A stretch of DNA of 64,000 nucleotides from M30B80 sp965656935. GTDB taxonomy: Bacteria; Pseudomonadota; Alphaproteobacteria; Rhodobacterales; Rhodobacteraceae. The stretch is from positions 1 through 64,000 of the forward strand of contig CBFHMG010000013.1 of NCBI GenBank assembly GCA_965656935.1. The letters are read 5' to 3'. Below are positions 41,499 through 49,825 of the stretch, piece by piece. The notes beneath the pieces are model-generated. The model was not told the DNA's origin. It did no database searches and saw only the letters and a program-made list of their open reading frames with translations. Positions within the stretch are counted from its first letter, which is position 1. Each line of letters starts with the position of its first letter. The position numbers and the translations under genes were made by a program.

Positions 41499-42506
41499 TC
41501 AAGGGGTGGTGGGGCCCGAATGGGTGCTTAGAAACTCTTCCAACTCGGATGGGGTGGGCATTGCAGGCGCACAGCCGGGCTTGGCAACAACGATCGAAGC
41601 GCAGGCCGAGCCGCGCAGCAGGGCGGTTTTTAGATCGGTGCCTGCGCCGATGCTGGCCAGCAGTCCCGCCATGAAACTGTCGCCCGCGCCCGTGGGCTTG
41701 AGGGCGGTGACAGGGTAGACCCCCGTGGTGATTTCCGCCCCATTGGCAAAGGTCACGGCCCCGTCGGGGCCTTTCTTATAGATGATGATCCGAGGCGCGT
41801 GCATGGCCAGATCCCGCGCGGCCTCAAAGCCCTTGTCGTAATCGCCGACCATGAAGCCGAATTCCTCGTCATTGCCGACAATCATATCCGACAAAGCCCC
41901 CGCACGCGTCAGCACATCCTTGGCGATCTCGGGCGATGGCCAGCTATAGGGGCGGTAATCAATGTCGAAAATAACAGGCAGGCCCGCCGCGCGGGCTTTG
42001 TCCAAGGCGAGGAAGGCGGCGCTGCGCGAAGGCTCGGCGGCAAAGACGGTGCCTGTGGTGATCAATGCGCCGTATTTTGCGAAATCAATCGCCTCGATAT
42101 CGGCTTTGTTCATTTGGAAATCGGCGGCATTATTGCGGTAGATGACGCTTTGATGCTCCTCCATCCGCGTCTCGACCACGGCAAGCGAGGTCCGTTCCTC
42201 GCCTTTGACCTTGCGCAGATGGGCGCGGTCGATGCCGTAATGGTCCAACTGGCCCAAACAATACCACCCCACCGCATCATCCGAGACGCAAGTAACCAGT
42301 GAGGCAGGCGCGCCGAGCTTGACCAGACCGGCGGCGATATTGGCGCTGGAGCCCCCCATCGAGACGCCCATATCAACGGCCTCGGCGATCGGGGTGCCTG
42401 CGGGCTTCGGCGTTAAATCCATGCCGACACGACCCAAAACCAGAAAGCCCATAGGCGCGCGTTCGCGCAGGCGGCCCATAAGGGCTGCGTCTTGATCGGC
42501 GTTCAT
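41499..42506 (-). CDS. Second 5-dehydro-2-deoxygluconokinase-like PfkB kinase (IolC2)
   Basis: A 335-residue PfkB-family kinase without the DUF2090 extension. It has SMGGSSANIAAGLVKLG (substrate glycine-rich motif), an RNNAADFQM segment as in IolC, IVGNDEEFGFM, and the catalytic ALKPTGAGDSFMAGLL motif. First gene of the minus-strand trio kinase-IolB2-aldolase. Start 42506 (MNADQDAALMGRLRE) is chosen with a GGAGGA stretch upstream; 42536 is a possible longer start. It is divergent from the second Gfo/Idh gene. Confidence 0.88.
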   Translation of the reverse strand: MNADQDAALMGRLRERAPMGFLVLGRVGMDLTPKPAGTPIAEAVDMGVSMGGSSANIAAGLVKLGAPASLVTCVSDDAVGWYCLGQLDHYGIDRAHLRKVKGEERTSLAVVETRMEEHQSVIYRNNAADFQMNKADIEAIDFAKYGALITTGTVFAAEPSRSAAFLALDKARAAGLPVIFDIDYRPYSWPSPEIAKDVLTRAGALSDMIVGNDEEFGFMVGDYDKGFEAARDLAMHAPRIIIYKKGPDGAVTFANGAEITTGVYPVTALKPTGAGDSFMAGLLASIGAGTDLKTALLRGSACASIVVAKPGCAPAMPTPSELEEFLSTHSGPTTP

Positions 42507-42537
42507 TTTTGGTCGTCCTCCCCGTGTAGCTTGCACC

Positions 42538-42581
42538 GCGAATACCCTGTTCGTATCCGCTTGCGTGGCTGCGAGTCGCAG
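42538..42581. promoter_or_regulatory. Two inverted repeats in the IolC2 / Gfo-Idh divergent promoter region
   Basis: GCGAATAC (42538-42545) and GTATCCGC (42553-42560) are 7/8 complementary, and CTGCGAGTCGCAG (42569-42581) is a perfect 6+1+6 palindrome. Neither resembles the AACCTCTCA sites, so a different regulator may act here. Confidence 0.45.
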
Positions 42582-42649
42582 GCTAGCGTTTTTGAGGCTG
42601 TTTGCAAAGATTGTCGCAGGCGGATTCTGAAGAACCGAAAAGGGATGGC

Positions 42650-43753
42650 ATGTCGGGTATCGGAATAGGGATCGTCGGGGGCGGATATATGGGCAAGGCC
42701 CATTCTGTGGCCATGTCTTGTGTGGGGGCCGTGTTCAACACCGCTTTGCGCCCCCGCCTTGAGATGGTGGCGGCGTCCTCGGCGCAAAGTGCTGCGCGCT
42801 ACCGCGACATGTATGGCTTTGAGCGCGCGGCGCAGGATTGGCAGAGCCTTGTGGCCGACCCAAGCGTTGAGGCTGTTGTCATTGCCTCGCCGCAAGACAG
42901 CCACCGCGCCATTGCAGAGGCTGCCTTTGCCCTTGGAAAGCCCGTTTTATGCGAGAAACCTCTGGCAGGTAGCCTTGAAGATGCCCGCGCCATGGTGGCC
43001 GCGGCCGAGGCGGCAGGTGTCACCAATATGGTGGGGTTCAACTATATCCGCTCGCCCGCCAGCCAGTTTGCGCAACAGCTGATTGCCGAGGGCGCGATTG
43101 GCCGGATCACATGGTTTCGCGGCGAGCATACCGAAGATTTTCTGGCCGATCCCGAGATGCCCTTCAATTGGCGCTGCGAGGGGATGGCCAATGGCAATAT
43201 GGGCGATCTCGCGCCGCATCCGATCAATGCCGCGATGGCGCTGATGGGGCCGATCGAGCGGGTGATGGCCGATGTGGAATGCGTGCATAAAGCCCGCCCC
43301 GGAGGCGTGGTGACAAATGATGATCACGCCCAGATCATGTGCCGTTTTGAAAACGGTGTGATGGGCCATATCTATTCCAGCCGCACAGCGACGGGGCGCA
43401 AGATGGGCTATGCCTATGAAATTCACGGTACGAAAGGCTCGATCCGCTTTGACCAAGAAGATCAAAACGCGGTCTGGCTCTACCGTGCAGAAGGCCCCGA
43501 GGCCGAGCGCGGCTTTCGCAAAATCCTGACAGGCCCCAGCCATCCCGATTACGAGCCCTTCTGCCTCGGGCCGGGGCATGGCACGGGATATCAGGATATG
43601 ATCACTATTGAGGCCAAGGATTTCCTCACGGCTATAGAAACTGGGCAATCTGCGCCGTTTACATTCCGTGACGGATTGGCCGTCGCCGAGGTGGTTGAGG
43701 CTGTAATTGTAGCTTCAAAAACAGGGCAATGGACGCCCGTTGTGCAGGTCTAA
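42650..43753 (+). CDS. Gfo/Idh/MocA-family oxidoreductase (2)
   Basis: A 367-residue NAD(P)-dependent dehydrogenase with Rossmann motif GIVGGGYMGKAHSVA, the active-site lysine in PVLCEKPLAG, and the GDLAPHPINAAMALMG segment that replaces the usual H..D pair region. The C-terminal domain is an open sheet. Family members oxidise cyclitols, sugars and rhizopine (MocA). Start 42650 is preceded by AAAAGGG. It heads a plus-strand group with the IolE/MocC-like isomerase (14-base gap) and another Gfo/Idh. Substrate not known; inositol stereoisomers or inosamines are candidates. Confidence 0.88.
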   Translation: MSGIGIGIVGGGYMGKAHSVAMSCVGAVFNTALRPRLEMVAASSAQSAARYRDMYGFERAAQDWQSLVADPSVEAVVIASPQDSHRAIAEAAFALGKPVLCEKPLAGSLEDARAMVAAAEAAGVTNMVGFNYIRSPASQFAQQLIAEGAIGRITWFRGEHTEDFLADPEMPFNWRCEGMANGNMGDLAPHPINAAMALMGPIERVMADVECVHKARPGGVVTNDDHAQIMCRFENGVMGHIYSSRTATGRKMGYAYEIHGTKGSIRFDQEDQNAVWLYRAEGPEAERGFRKILTGPSHPDYEPFCLGPGHGTGYQDMITIEAKDFLTAIETGQSAPFTFRDGLAVAEVVEAVIVASKTGQWTPVVQV

Positions 43754-43767
43754 GGAGCTTCCCAGAC

Positions 43768-44661
43768 ATGACGATACGTATTGGCAATGCGCCCTGTTCT
43801 TGGGGCGTGGAATTTGCGGACGACCCGCGCAACCCCGCATGGCGGCAGGTTTTGGCGGAATGCGCCGAGGCGGGCTATAAGGGGATCGAGCTTGGCCCCG
43901 TAGGCTTTATGCCCGAAGATCCGGTTGAGCTGTCCGAGGCCTTGGATGAGTTCGGGCTGGAATTGATCGGTGGTGTGGTCTTCCGCCCCTTCCATGATCC
44001 TGCCGCTTGGGAGGATGTTCTGGATGGTGCGCGCCGCACCTGCCAAGCGCTCAAGGCGCATGGGGCCGAGCATTTCGTTCTGATCGATTCCATCTCGCCG
44101 CGCCGCGCGCCCACGGCAGGCCGCGCGGCCGAGGCCGAGAAGATGGAGGCCGCCGAATGGGCCGCCTATCGTGACCGCGTCATGACCATCGCCAAGATGG
44201 GGGCCGAGGAATACGGGCTTATCCCCGAATTGCACCCCCATGCGGGCGGCTTTCTCGATTTCGAGGACGACGTGGAGCGTATCTTGGCCGAGACCGATGC
44301 CAAAGACCTGAAGCTCTGCATCGATACTGGCCATTGCACCTATGCGGGCTTTGATCCGGTGGCCTTCATGCGCCGCCATATGGAGCGCATCACCTATGTG
44401 CATTTCAAATCCACCGATGCGGCTGTGAAAGCCGATGTAATCGCCAATCGCACAGGGTTTTATGACGCGTGCGGGCAAGGGATTTTCTGCAATCTCGACA
44501 AGGGCGAGGTTGATTTCCCCGCCGTGCGCCAATTGCTGTTGGATGCGAATTATCAAGGGTGGTGTACGATCGAGCAGGATTGCGACCCTACGCTGGATGT
44601 CTCACCCATCGACGATGCGCGGGCCAACCGCGCCTATCTTGAAACCATCGGATTTAGCTAG
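43768..44661 (+). CDS. IolE/MocC-like TIM-barrel sugar isomerase or dehydratase
   Basis: A 297-residue AP-endonuclease-2-fold protein (xylose isomerase-like barrel). It begins TIRIGNAPCSWGVEF, close to the IolE/MocC opening (NAPxSWG). It has metal-ligand regions IPELHPHAGGFLDF, LCIDTGHCTYAG and YVHFKSTD, and ends WCTIEQDCDPT. It is clearly paralogous to iolE in the same window but keeps a different start motif, as in rhizopine-catabolism MocC. A strong AAGGAG lies 10 bases upstream of ATG 43768. Probably acts on the product of the flanking dehydrogenases. Confidence 0.88.
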   Translation: MTIRIGNAPCSWGVEFADDPRNPAWRQVLAECAEAGYKGIELGPVGFMPEDPVELSEALDEFGLELIGGVVFRPFHDPAAWEDVLDGARRTCQALKAHGAEHFVLIDSISPRRAPTAGRAAEAEKMEAAEWAAYRDRVMTIAKMGAEEYGLIPELHPHAGGFLDFEDDVERILAETDAKDLKLCIDTGHCTYAGFDPVAFMRRHMERITYVHFKSTDAAVKADVIANRTGFYDACGQGIFCNLDKGEVDFPAVRQLLLDANYQGWCTIEQDCDPTLDVSPIDDARANRAYLETIGFS

Positions 44662-44675
44662 GGAGGGCTGGATCA

Positions 44676-45833
44676 ATGCCAAAACTGAATTGGGGAATGA
44701 TCGGCGGCGGCGAAGGCAGCCAGATCGGACCAGCGCACCGTTTGGGCGCGGGGCTTGATGGGGCGTTTGACTTTGTTGCGGGCGCTTTGGATCACCGCGC
44801 CGAGGAAGGCCGCGACTATGGCCAACGCCTCGGGCTTGCGGCAGATCGCGCCTATGGTGACTGGCGTGAGATGCTGGAGGGGGAGCGCAACCGCGAGGAC
44901 CGCGTTGATCTGGTCACGGTTGCCACGCCCAATGCGACCCATTTCCAGATCACCAAAGCCTTCCTTGAGGCGGGTTTTCATGTGCTCTGCGAAAAGCCCA
45001 TGACCATGACCGTTGAAGAGGGCGAAGAAATCGTGCGTGTGGCCAAGGCCTCGGGCAAGATTTGCGCGGTGAATTACGGCTATTCGGGCTATTCGCTGGT
45101 GCGCCATATGCGGGCCATGGTGGCCCGTGGTGATCTGGGCGCGATCCGTTTGGTCAAGGCCGAGTTCGCCCATGGCCATCACGCAGATGCCGCTGACGCC
45201 GATAATCCACGCGTGCGCTGGCGCTATGACCCCGCGCAGGCAGGCGTCTCGGCGCAATTTGCCGATTGCGGTATTCATGCGCTGCATATGGCCAGTTTCG
45301 TGATCGGGCAGCAGGCCGAGCGCCTCTCGGCTGATACCGTTTCCTGTATTGCCAGCCGCGAATTGGAAGATGACGCGATGGTCAATCTGCGGTTTGACGG
45401 CGGCGCGGTAGGGCGACTCTGGACCTCCTCGGTCGCCATCGGACGCCAGCACGGGTTGACGATGCAGGTTTTCGGCGAAAAAGGCGGGTTGCGCTGGAGT
45501 CAGGAACACCCCAACCAGCTCTATTGGATGCCGCTTGGCGAGCGGTTGCAGGTGATCGAGCGGGGCGAGGCCAATCTTTCGCCAGAGGCGGATCGCACAA
45601 CGCGAGTGACCATCGGCCATGCCGAAGGGATGCCCTTGGCTTTTGCCAATATTTACAAAGATTTGGCCGAAGCGGTCACCGCCGCAAAAGAGGGCCGCGC
45701 GATTGATCCTGCCGCCGATCTTTACCCCCGTGCCGAGGATGGATTGCGCTCCATGGCGGCTGTTGTGGCTGTGGCGGAAAGCGGCAAATCCGAGGGCGCT
45801 TGGATGGATGCGCGCCCGCCCATGTTTCGCTGA
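44676..45833 (+). CDS. Gfo/Idh/MocA-family oxidoreductase (3)
   Basis: A 385-residue dehydrogenase beginning LNWGMIGGGEGSQIGPAHR, a Rossmann variant typical of the IdhA/inositol dehydrogenase-like long branch. It has HVLCEKPMTMTVEEGEE with the active-site lysine and GVSAQFADCGIHALHMASFV with the catalytic His. It is preceded by AGGGAGG and lies 14 bases behind the IolE/MocC-like gene. With copy 2 it brackets that gene, which is the arrangement expected for oxidation of a second cyclitol followed by dehydration or isomerisation. Substrate unknown. Confidence 0.88.
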   Translation: MPKLNWGMIGGGEGSQIGPAHRLGAGLDGAFDFVAGALDHRAEEGRDYGQRLGLAADRAYGDWREMLEGERNREDRVDLVTVATPNATHFQITKAFLEAGFHVLCEKPMTMTVEEGEEIVRVAKASGKICAVNYGYSGYSLVRHMRAMVARGDLGAIRLVKAEFAHGHHADAADADNPRVRWRYDPAQAGVSAQFADCGIHALHMASFVIGQQAERLSADTVSCIASRELEDDAMVNLRFDGGAVGRLWTSSVAIGRQHGLTMQVFGEKGGLRWSQEHPNQLYWMPLGERLQVIERGEANLSPEADRTTRVTIGHAEGMPLAFANIYKDLAEAVTAAKEGRAIDPAADLYPRAEDGLRSMAAVVAVAESGKSEGAWMDARPPMFR

Positions 45834-45975
45834 TTGAACCCGCGCGGGGGAGGGGCGCTCAAAGGCCTTTCTCCCGCGTGATTTGCTTTTTCTCTGTTCT
45901 GATTGCTGCGGATCGCGTATCTCGGAGGGAGAGTTTCACTATCCGGTCTCCGGTTTCAATATTTGGAACATGATC

Positions 45976-47745
45976 ATGTCAAATACCCGTGCAAATCGCC
46001 GTTACCGCAGTCAGGAATGGTTTGATAACCCGAATAATCCAGGCATGACCGCGCTCTATCTCGAGCGGTATCAAAACCAGAGCTTTACCAAGGGCGAATT
46101 GCAAAGCGAGCGGCCCATTATCGGCATCGCTCAGACGGGCTCGGACCTTGTGCCTTGCAATAAAATCCATGTTTTCCTGATGGATCGCATCAAGGCGGGC
46201 ATCCGCGATGCGGGCGGCGTTCCGATGGAATTTCCTGTTCATCCGATTCAGGAAACGGGCAAACGCCCCACGGCAGCGCTGGACCGTAACCTGCAATATC
46301 TCAGCCTTGTCGAGGTGTTGCATGGCTATCCGATTGACGGTGTCGTGCTGACCACGGGCTGTGACAAGACAACGCCTGCCATGCTGATGGGGGCGGCCAC
46401 TGTTGATCTGCCTGCGATTGCGCTCAATGGCGGGCCGATGCTGGATGGCTGGTGGAAAGGCAAGCGCGCGGGGTCGGGCACGATCATCTGGGAATCGCGC
46501 CGTCTGATGGCCGAAGGCAAGATCGACTATGAAGAATTCATGGAGCGCGCCTGCGCCTCCGCGCCCTCGCTGGGGCATTGCAACACCATGGGCACCGCCA
46601 GCACGATGAACGCGATGGCCGAGGCTTTGGGCATGACCCTTCCGGGCAATTCCGCCATCCCCGCGCCTTTTCGCGAGCGGATGGAGATGGCCTATCAAAC
46701 GGGCCGCCGCATTGTGGAGATGGTGGAGGAAGACCTCAAACCTTCCGATATCCTGACCCGAGAAGCCTTTGAGAATGCGATCCGCGTGAATACCGCAATT
46801 GGCGGGTCGACCAATGCGCCCCCCCATCTGCAAGCGATTGCGCGGCATGCGGGTGTGACGCTGGATGTCACGGATTGGCAGGCCGTGGGCTTTGATCTGC
46901 CGCTTTTGGTGAATATGCAGCCGGCCGGTGCCTATCTGGGCGAAAGCTTCTTCCGCGCGGGTGGTGTGCCTGCTGTGATGGGCGAGCTATTGGCCGCAGG
47001 GCATCTGCATGGGGATGTCATGACCGCCTCGGGCCTGCCTGTGGATAAGTCTCTGGCGGACGCGTGTTCACAGGATCATGACGTGATCCGCCCTGTGGAT
47101 AACCCATTGCGGGAGAAGGCGGGTTTTCTGGTACTCGAGGGTAACCTCTTTGAGTCTGCCTTGATGAAAACCAGCGTGATTTCCGCTGATTTCCGCGCGC
47201 GTTTCCTTGTGGATAACATATTTGAGGGCCGCGCCGTGGTCTTTGAAGGGCCTGAGGATTATCACGATCACATCAATGGCGAGAGCTTGGGCATTGACGA
47301 GAAAACCGTGCTTTTCATTCGCAATGTCGGCTGCGTTGGCTATCCTGGCTCGGCCGAGGTGGTGAATATGCAGCCGCCCGATGCTTTGATCCGCGAGGGT
47401 ATCAACCATCTTCCCACAGTCGGGGATGGGCGCCAGTCGGGCACATCCGAGAGCCCCTCTATCCTCAATGCATCTCCTGAGGCCATGGTTGGCGGCGGTC
47501 TGGCTTTGATCAAAACGGGCGATAAGGTGCGGCTTGATCTGAACGAGGGCAGGCTGGATGCGCTGGTGGATGAGGCGGAATGGCAAGCCCGCCGCGCCGC
47601 ATGGACCCCGCCTGAATTGGACAATCAAACCCCGTGGCAGGAGATTTACCGCGCCCATGTCGGTCAATTGGCCGATGGCGGATGTCTGGAATTGGCGACA
47701 GCCTATCAGCGCATTGCCAAAGACCTGCCGCGCGACAATCACTAG
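45976..47745 (+). CDS. IlvD/Edd-family sugar-acid (pentonate-type) dehydratase
   Basis: A 589-residue Fe-S dehydratase. It shows cluster and active-site motifs DLVPCNKIH, TTGCDKTTPAML and SLGHCNTMGTASTMNAMAE, and the C-terminal NVGCVGYPGSAEVVNMQPP and GDGRQSGTSESPSI segments that mark the L-arabonate/D-xylonate branch rather than IlvD proper. It dehydrates aldonic acids to 2-keto-3-deoxy acids. Starts at 45970 and 45976 are both possible. It follows the third Gfo/Idh gene after 142 bases, so it may form the end of that operon or have its own promoter. The sugar acid is unknown. Confidence 0.87.
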   Translation: MSNTRANRRYRSQEWFDNPNNPGMTALYLERYQNQSFTKGELQSERPIIGIAQTGSDLVPCNKIHVFLMDRIKAGIRDAGGVPMEFPVHPIQETGKRPTAALDRNLQYLSLVEVLHGYPIDGVVLTTGCDKTTPAMLMGAATVDLPAIALNGGPMLDGWWKGKRAGSGTIIWESRRLMAEGKIDYEEFMERACASAPSLGHCNTMGTASTMNAMAEALGMTLPGNSAIPAPFRERMEMAYQTGRRIVEMVEEDLKPSDILTREAFENAIRVNTAIGGSTNAPPHLQAIARHAGVTLDVTDWQAVGFDLPLLVNMQPAGAYLGESFFRAGGVPAVMGELLAAGHLHGDVMTASGLPVDKSLADACSQDHDVIRPVDNPLREKAGFLVLEGNLFESALMKTSVISADFRARFLVDNIFEGRAVVFEGPEDYHDHINGESLGIDEKTVLFIRNVGCVGYPGSAEVVNMQPPDALIREGINHLPTVGDGRQSGTSESPSILNASPEAMVGGGLALIKTGDKVRLDLNEGRLDALVDEAEWQARRAAWTPPELDNQTPWQEIYRAHVGQLADGGCLELATAYQRIAKDLPRDNH

Positions 47746-47762
47746 CGGGACGCGGCCCAAAT

Positions 47763-47791
47763 AAAAAACGCGCCACCGATGTGACGCGTTT
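47763..47791. terminator. Bidirectional terminator between the IlvD/Edd gene and cspA
   Basis: AAACGCG and CGCGTTT arms continue past one mismatch into CAC/GTG with loop CGAT. An A6 run before the stem reads as T6 on the minus strand, giving a good terminator for cspA and a weaker one for the dehydratase. Confidence 0.75.
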
Positions 47792-47832
47792 CAAAATTTC
47801 AGCGCCGCGGATAAATCGCGGCGAAAACCTGA

Positions 47833-48039
47833 TTAGACCAGTTCGATGTTTACGGCGCTTTCGCGACCATCGCGGCCTTTTTCGAGGTCGTAGGTAACTT
47901 TCTGGTTGTCTGCGAGTGCAGTCAGGCCCGAACGCTCTACGCCAGAGATGTGAACGAACACATCTTTGCCGCCATCGCCTGGCTCGATGAAGCCATAGCC
48001 TTTAGTTGCGTTGAACCATTTCACGGTGCCATTGGCCAT
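47833..48039 (-). CDS. CspA-family cold shock protein
   Basis: A 68-residue single cold-shock domain starting MANGTVKWFNATKGYGFIEP. It contains RNP1 (KGYGFIEP) and RNP2 (DVFVHIS), the two nucleic-acid-binding motifs. It binds single-stranded RNA/DNA and melts RNA structure at low temperature or during growth transitions. The ATG is preceded by GGAGACACGGAT. About 240 bases separate it from the divergent DUF1499 gene, enough for the long 5' leader common in this family; no specific structure was assigned there. Confidence 0.95.
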   Translation of the reverse strand: MANGTVKWFNATKGYGFIEPGDGGKDVFVHISGVERSGLTALADNQKVTYDLEKGRDGRESAVNIELV

Positions 48040-48279
48040 ATCCGTGTCTCCTTAAATATGCGCTGCCCACAACATGCGACAGCTCGGCGATAGTCATACA
48101 AGATCGAGTGTACTGTTGCCGGTCTAAGGTGACAGGGGTCGATAGAGATAACGTAGCAAAGGCTCTATGTCATAAATTGGGCCTATCGTAAAGGGAAATA
48201 GCTGACAGCCCTTTTTATCGCCCGCTTGATTTCTATCTCCTAGAGGGTGATGGAGTGCCCCAAAACAGAAGGGTTTGGC

Positions 48280-48738
48280 ATGCGTATTTTGGTGTTTTCA
48301 GTTGTTTTTGTGCTGGTTTTTCTTTTCGTTGTGAGTGTTTTTATACGGCTTGCCCCCATGCATCCTGATCAGTGGCATGTCGATCCAAGCAGCGTAACGC
48401 CCCCGAACTCGCCCAATTACGCATTGTTGATCGGCGAAAACGCGCCTGTCGTCTCGGGCAGCGTGCAAGACCTTTCCGCTCGGGTTACGCAGATCGCGCA
48501 AGACAATGGCTGGCAGGTGATCGGCGGCGATGCGCAGGCGGGGTTTGTCACCTATGTCACCCGAAGCAGGATCATCGGCTTTCCCGATGCGATCAGCATC
48601 AAGCTGAGTGCGGTGCAACCCGAGGGCGATGCCGCGCAAACACGGATCGAGATATTCTCGCGCTCGCGCTTTGGCTATGATGATCTGGGCGCAAATGAGG
48701 AGCATGTCGCCAAACTGCTGCGGCCGCTCACGTCTTGA
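48280..48738 (+). CDS. DUF1499 family membrane-anchored protein
   Basis: A 152-residue protein with one N-terminal membrane helix (residues 2-22) and a periplasmic DUF1499 domain (VTQIAQDNGWQVIGG, FVTYVTRSRIIGFPDAISIKL, RIEIFSRSRFGYDDLGANEEHVAKLL). Function unknown. The start at 48280 is chosen for the AGAAGGG seven bases upstream; in-frame GTG/ATG codons at 48247 and 48250 lack proper spacing. It precedes prfA by 31 bases and may be co-transcribed. Confidence 0.87.
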   Translation: MRILVFSVVFVLVFLFVVSVFIRLAPMHPDQWHVDPSSVTPPNSPNYALLIGENAPVVSGSVQDLSARVTQIAQDNGWQVIGGDAQAGFVTYVTRSRIIGFPDAISIKLSAVQPEGDAAQTRIEIFSRSRFGYDDLGANEEHVAKLLRPLTS

Positions 48739-48769
48739 CGCTGCGGGCGGGGCAGGCCAAACCCTGTTC

Positions 48770-49825
48770 ATGTTGCCCATAGACCGCCTTCGCCAAATTC
48801 GCGAGCGTTTCGAGTATCTCGAAGCGCAGCTCAATGCTGGCCCCGCCGCCGATAAGATCGAAGCCATCAGTCGTGAATATTCGGAGCTCAAGCCCGTGGT
48901 CACGCAGATCGAGGCCTATGAGCAGCTCAAATCCGATCTGGCCGAGGCCGAGGCCATGCTGACCGACCCCGAGATGCGCGAATTGGCCGAAGATGAACTT
49001 CCCCGCTTGCGCGAGGCCCTGCCTGCCATTGAGCAGAACCTGCAACTTGCGCTTTTGCCCAAGGATGCCGCCGATGGCCGTCCCGCGATCCTAGAGATCA
49101 GGCCCGGCACTGGCGGGGATGAGGCCGCCCTTTTCGCGGGCGATTTGTTGCGCATGTATCAGCGCCATTCCGAGGCGAAGGGCTGGCGGTTCGAAATTCT
49201 TGAACAGCAACTCTCGGAGCTTGGCGGCATCAAGGAAGTCACCGCACGCATTGAAGGCGAGCGTGTTTTTGCGCGGCTGAAATACGAATCCGGTGTGCAT
49301 CGCGTGCAACGTGTGCCCGAGACGGAATCGGGCGGGCGCATTCATACCTCAGCCGCAACCGTCGCCGTTCTGCCCGAGGCCGAGGCCGTTGATATCGATA
49401 TTCCCGCCACCGATATCCGTATTGATACAATGCGGGCCTCGGGCGCGGGCGGGCAGCATGTGAACACGACGGATTCCGCCGTGCGGATCACCCATATCCC
49501 CACAGGTCTTATGGTCACCAGTTCCGAGAAATCGCAGCACCGCAACCGCGAGATCGCGATGAATGTGCTTCGGGCGCGGCTCTATGATCTGGAGCGTCAG
49601 AAGGTCGATGATGAACGCGCGGCAACACGCAAAAATCAGGTAGGCTCGGGTGATAGATCGGAGCGCATCCGCACCTATAATTTCCCGCAAGGCCGCATGA
49701 CCGACCACCGCATCAATCTGACGCTTTATAAGCTTGATCAGATCATGCAGGGCGATCTGGATGAGACGATTGACGCGCTGACCACCCATGACCAAGCCGC
49801 CCTTCTGGCCGAGATGGAGGGATGA
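48770..49825 (+). CDS. prfA: Peptide chain release factor 1
   Basis: A 351-residue class I release factor that recognises UAA and UAG. It shows the PCRF domain (helical N-terminus), the stop-codon tripeptide region RVPETESGGRIHTS (P-x-T form), the catalytic GGQ at 227-229 in GAGGQHVNTTDSAVR, and the C-terminal KVDDERAATRKNQVGSG / TYNFPQGRMTDHR segment. Start 48770 (MLPIDRLRQIRERF) matches the short alphaproteobacterial form. The stop overlaps the prmC start by 4 bases, a conserved coupling of a release factor with its methyltransferase. Confidence 0.97.
   Translation: MLPIDRLRQIRERFEYLEAQLNAGPAADKIEAISREYSELKPVVTQIEAYEQLKSDLAEAEAMLTDPEMRELAEDELPRLREALPAIEQNLQLALLPKDAADGRPAILEIRPGTGGDEAALFAGDLLRMYQRHSEAKGWRFEILEQQLSELGGIKEVTARIEGERVFARLKYESGVHRVQRVPETESGGRIHTSAATVAVLPEAEAVDIDIPATDIRIDTMRASGAGGQHVNTTDSAVRITHIPTGLMVTSSEKSQHRNREIAMNVLRARLYDLERQKVDDERAATRKNQVGSGDRSERIRTYNFPQGRMTDHRINLTLYKLDQIMQGDLDETIDALTTHDQAALLAEMEG

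Noticed and set aside
41485..41500. ATCTCTCAAGG just upstream of IolB2 as a further LacI operator
   Set aside because: It lies within the ribosome-binding region between two overlapping-operon genes and has no inverted partner.
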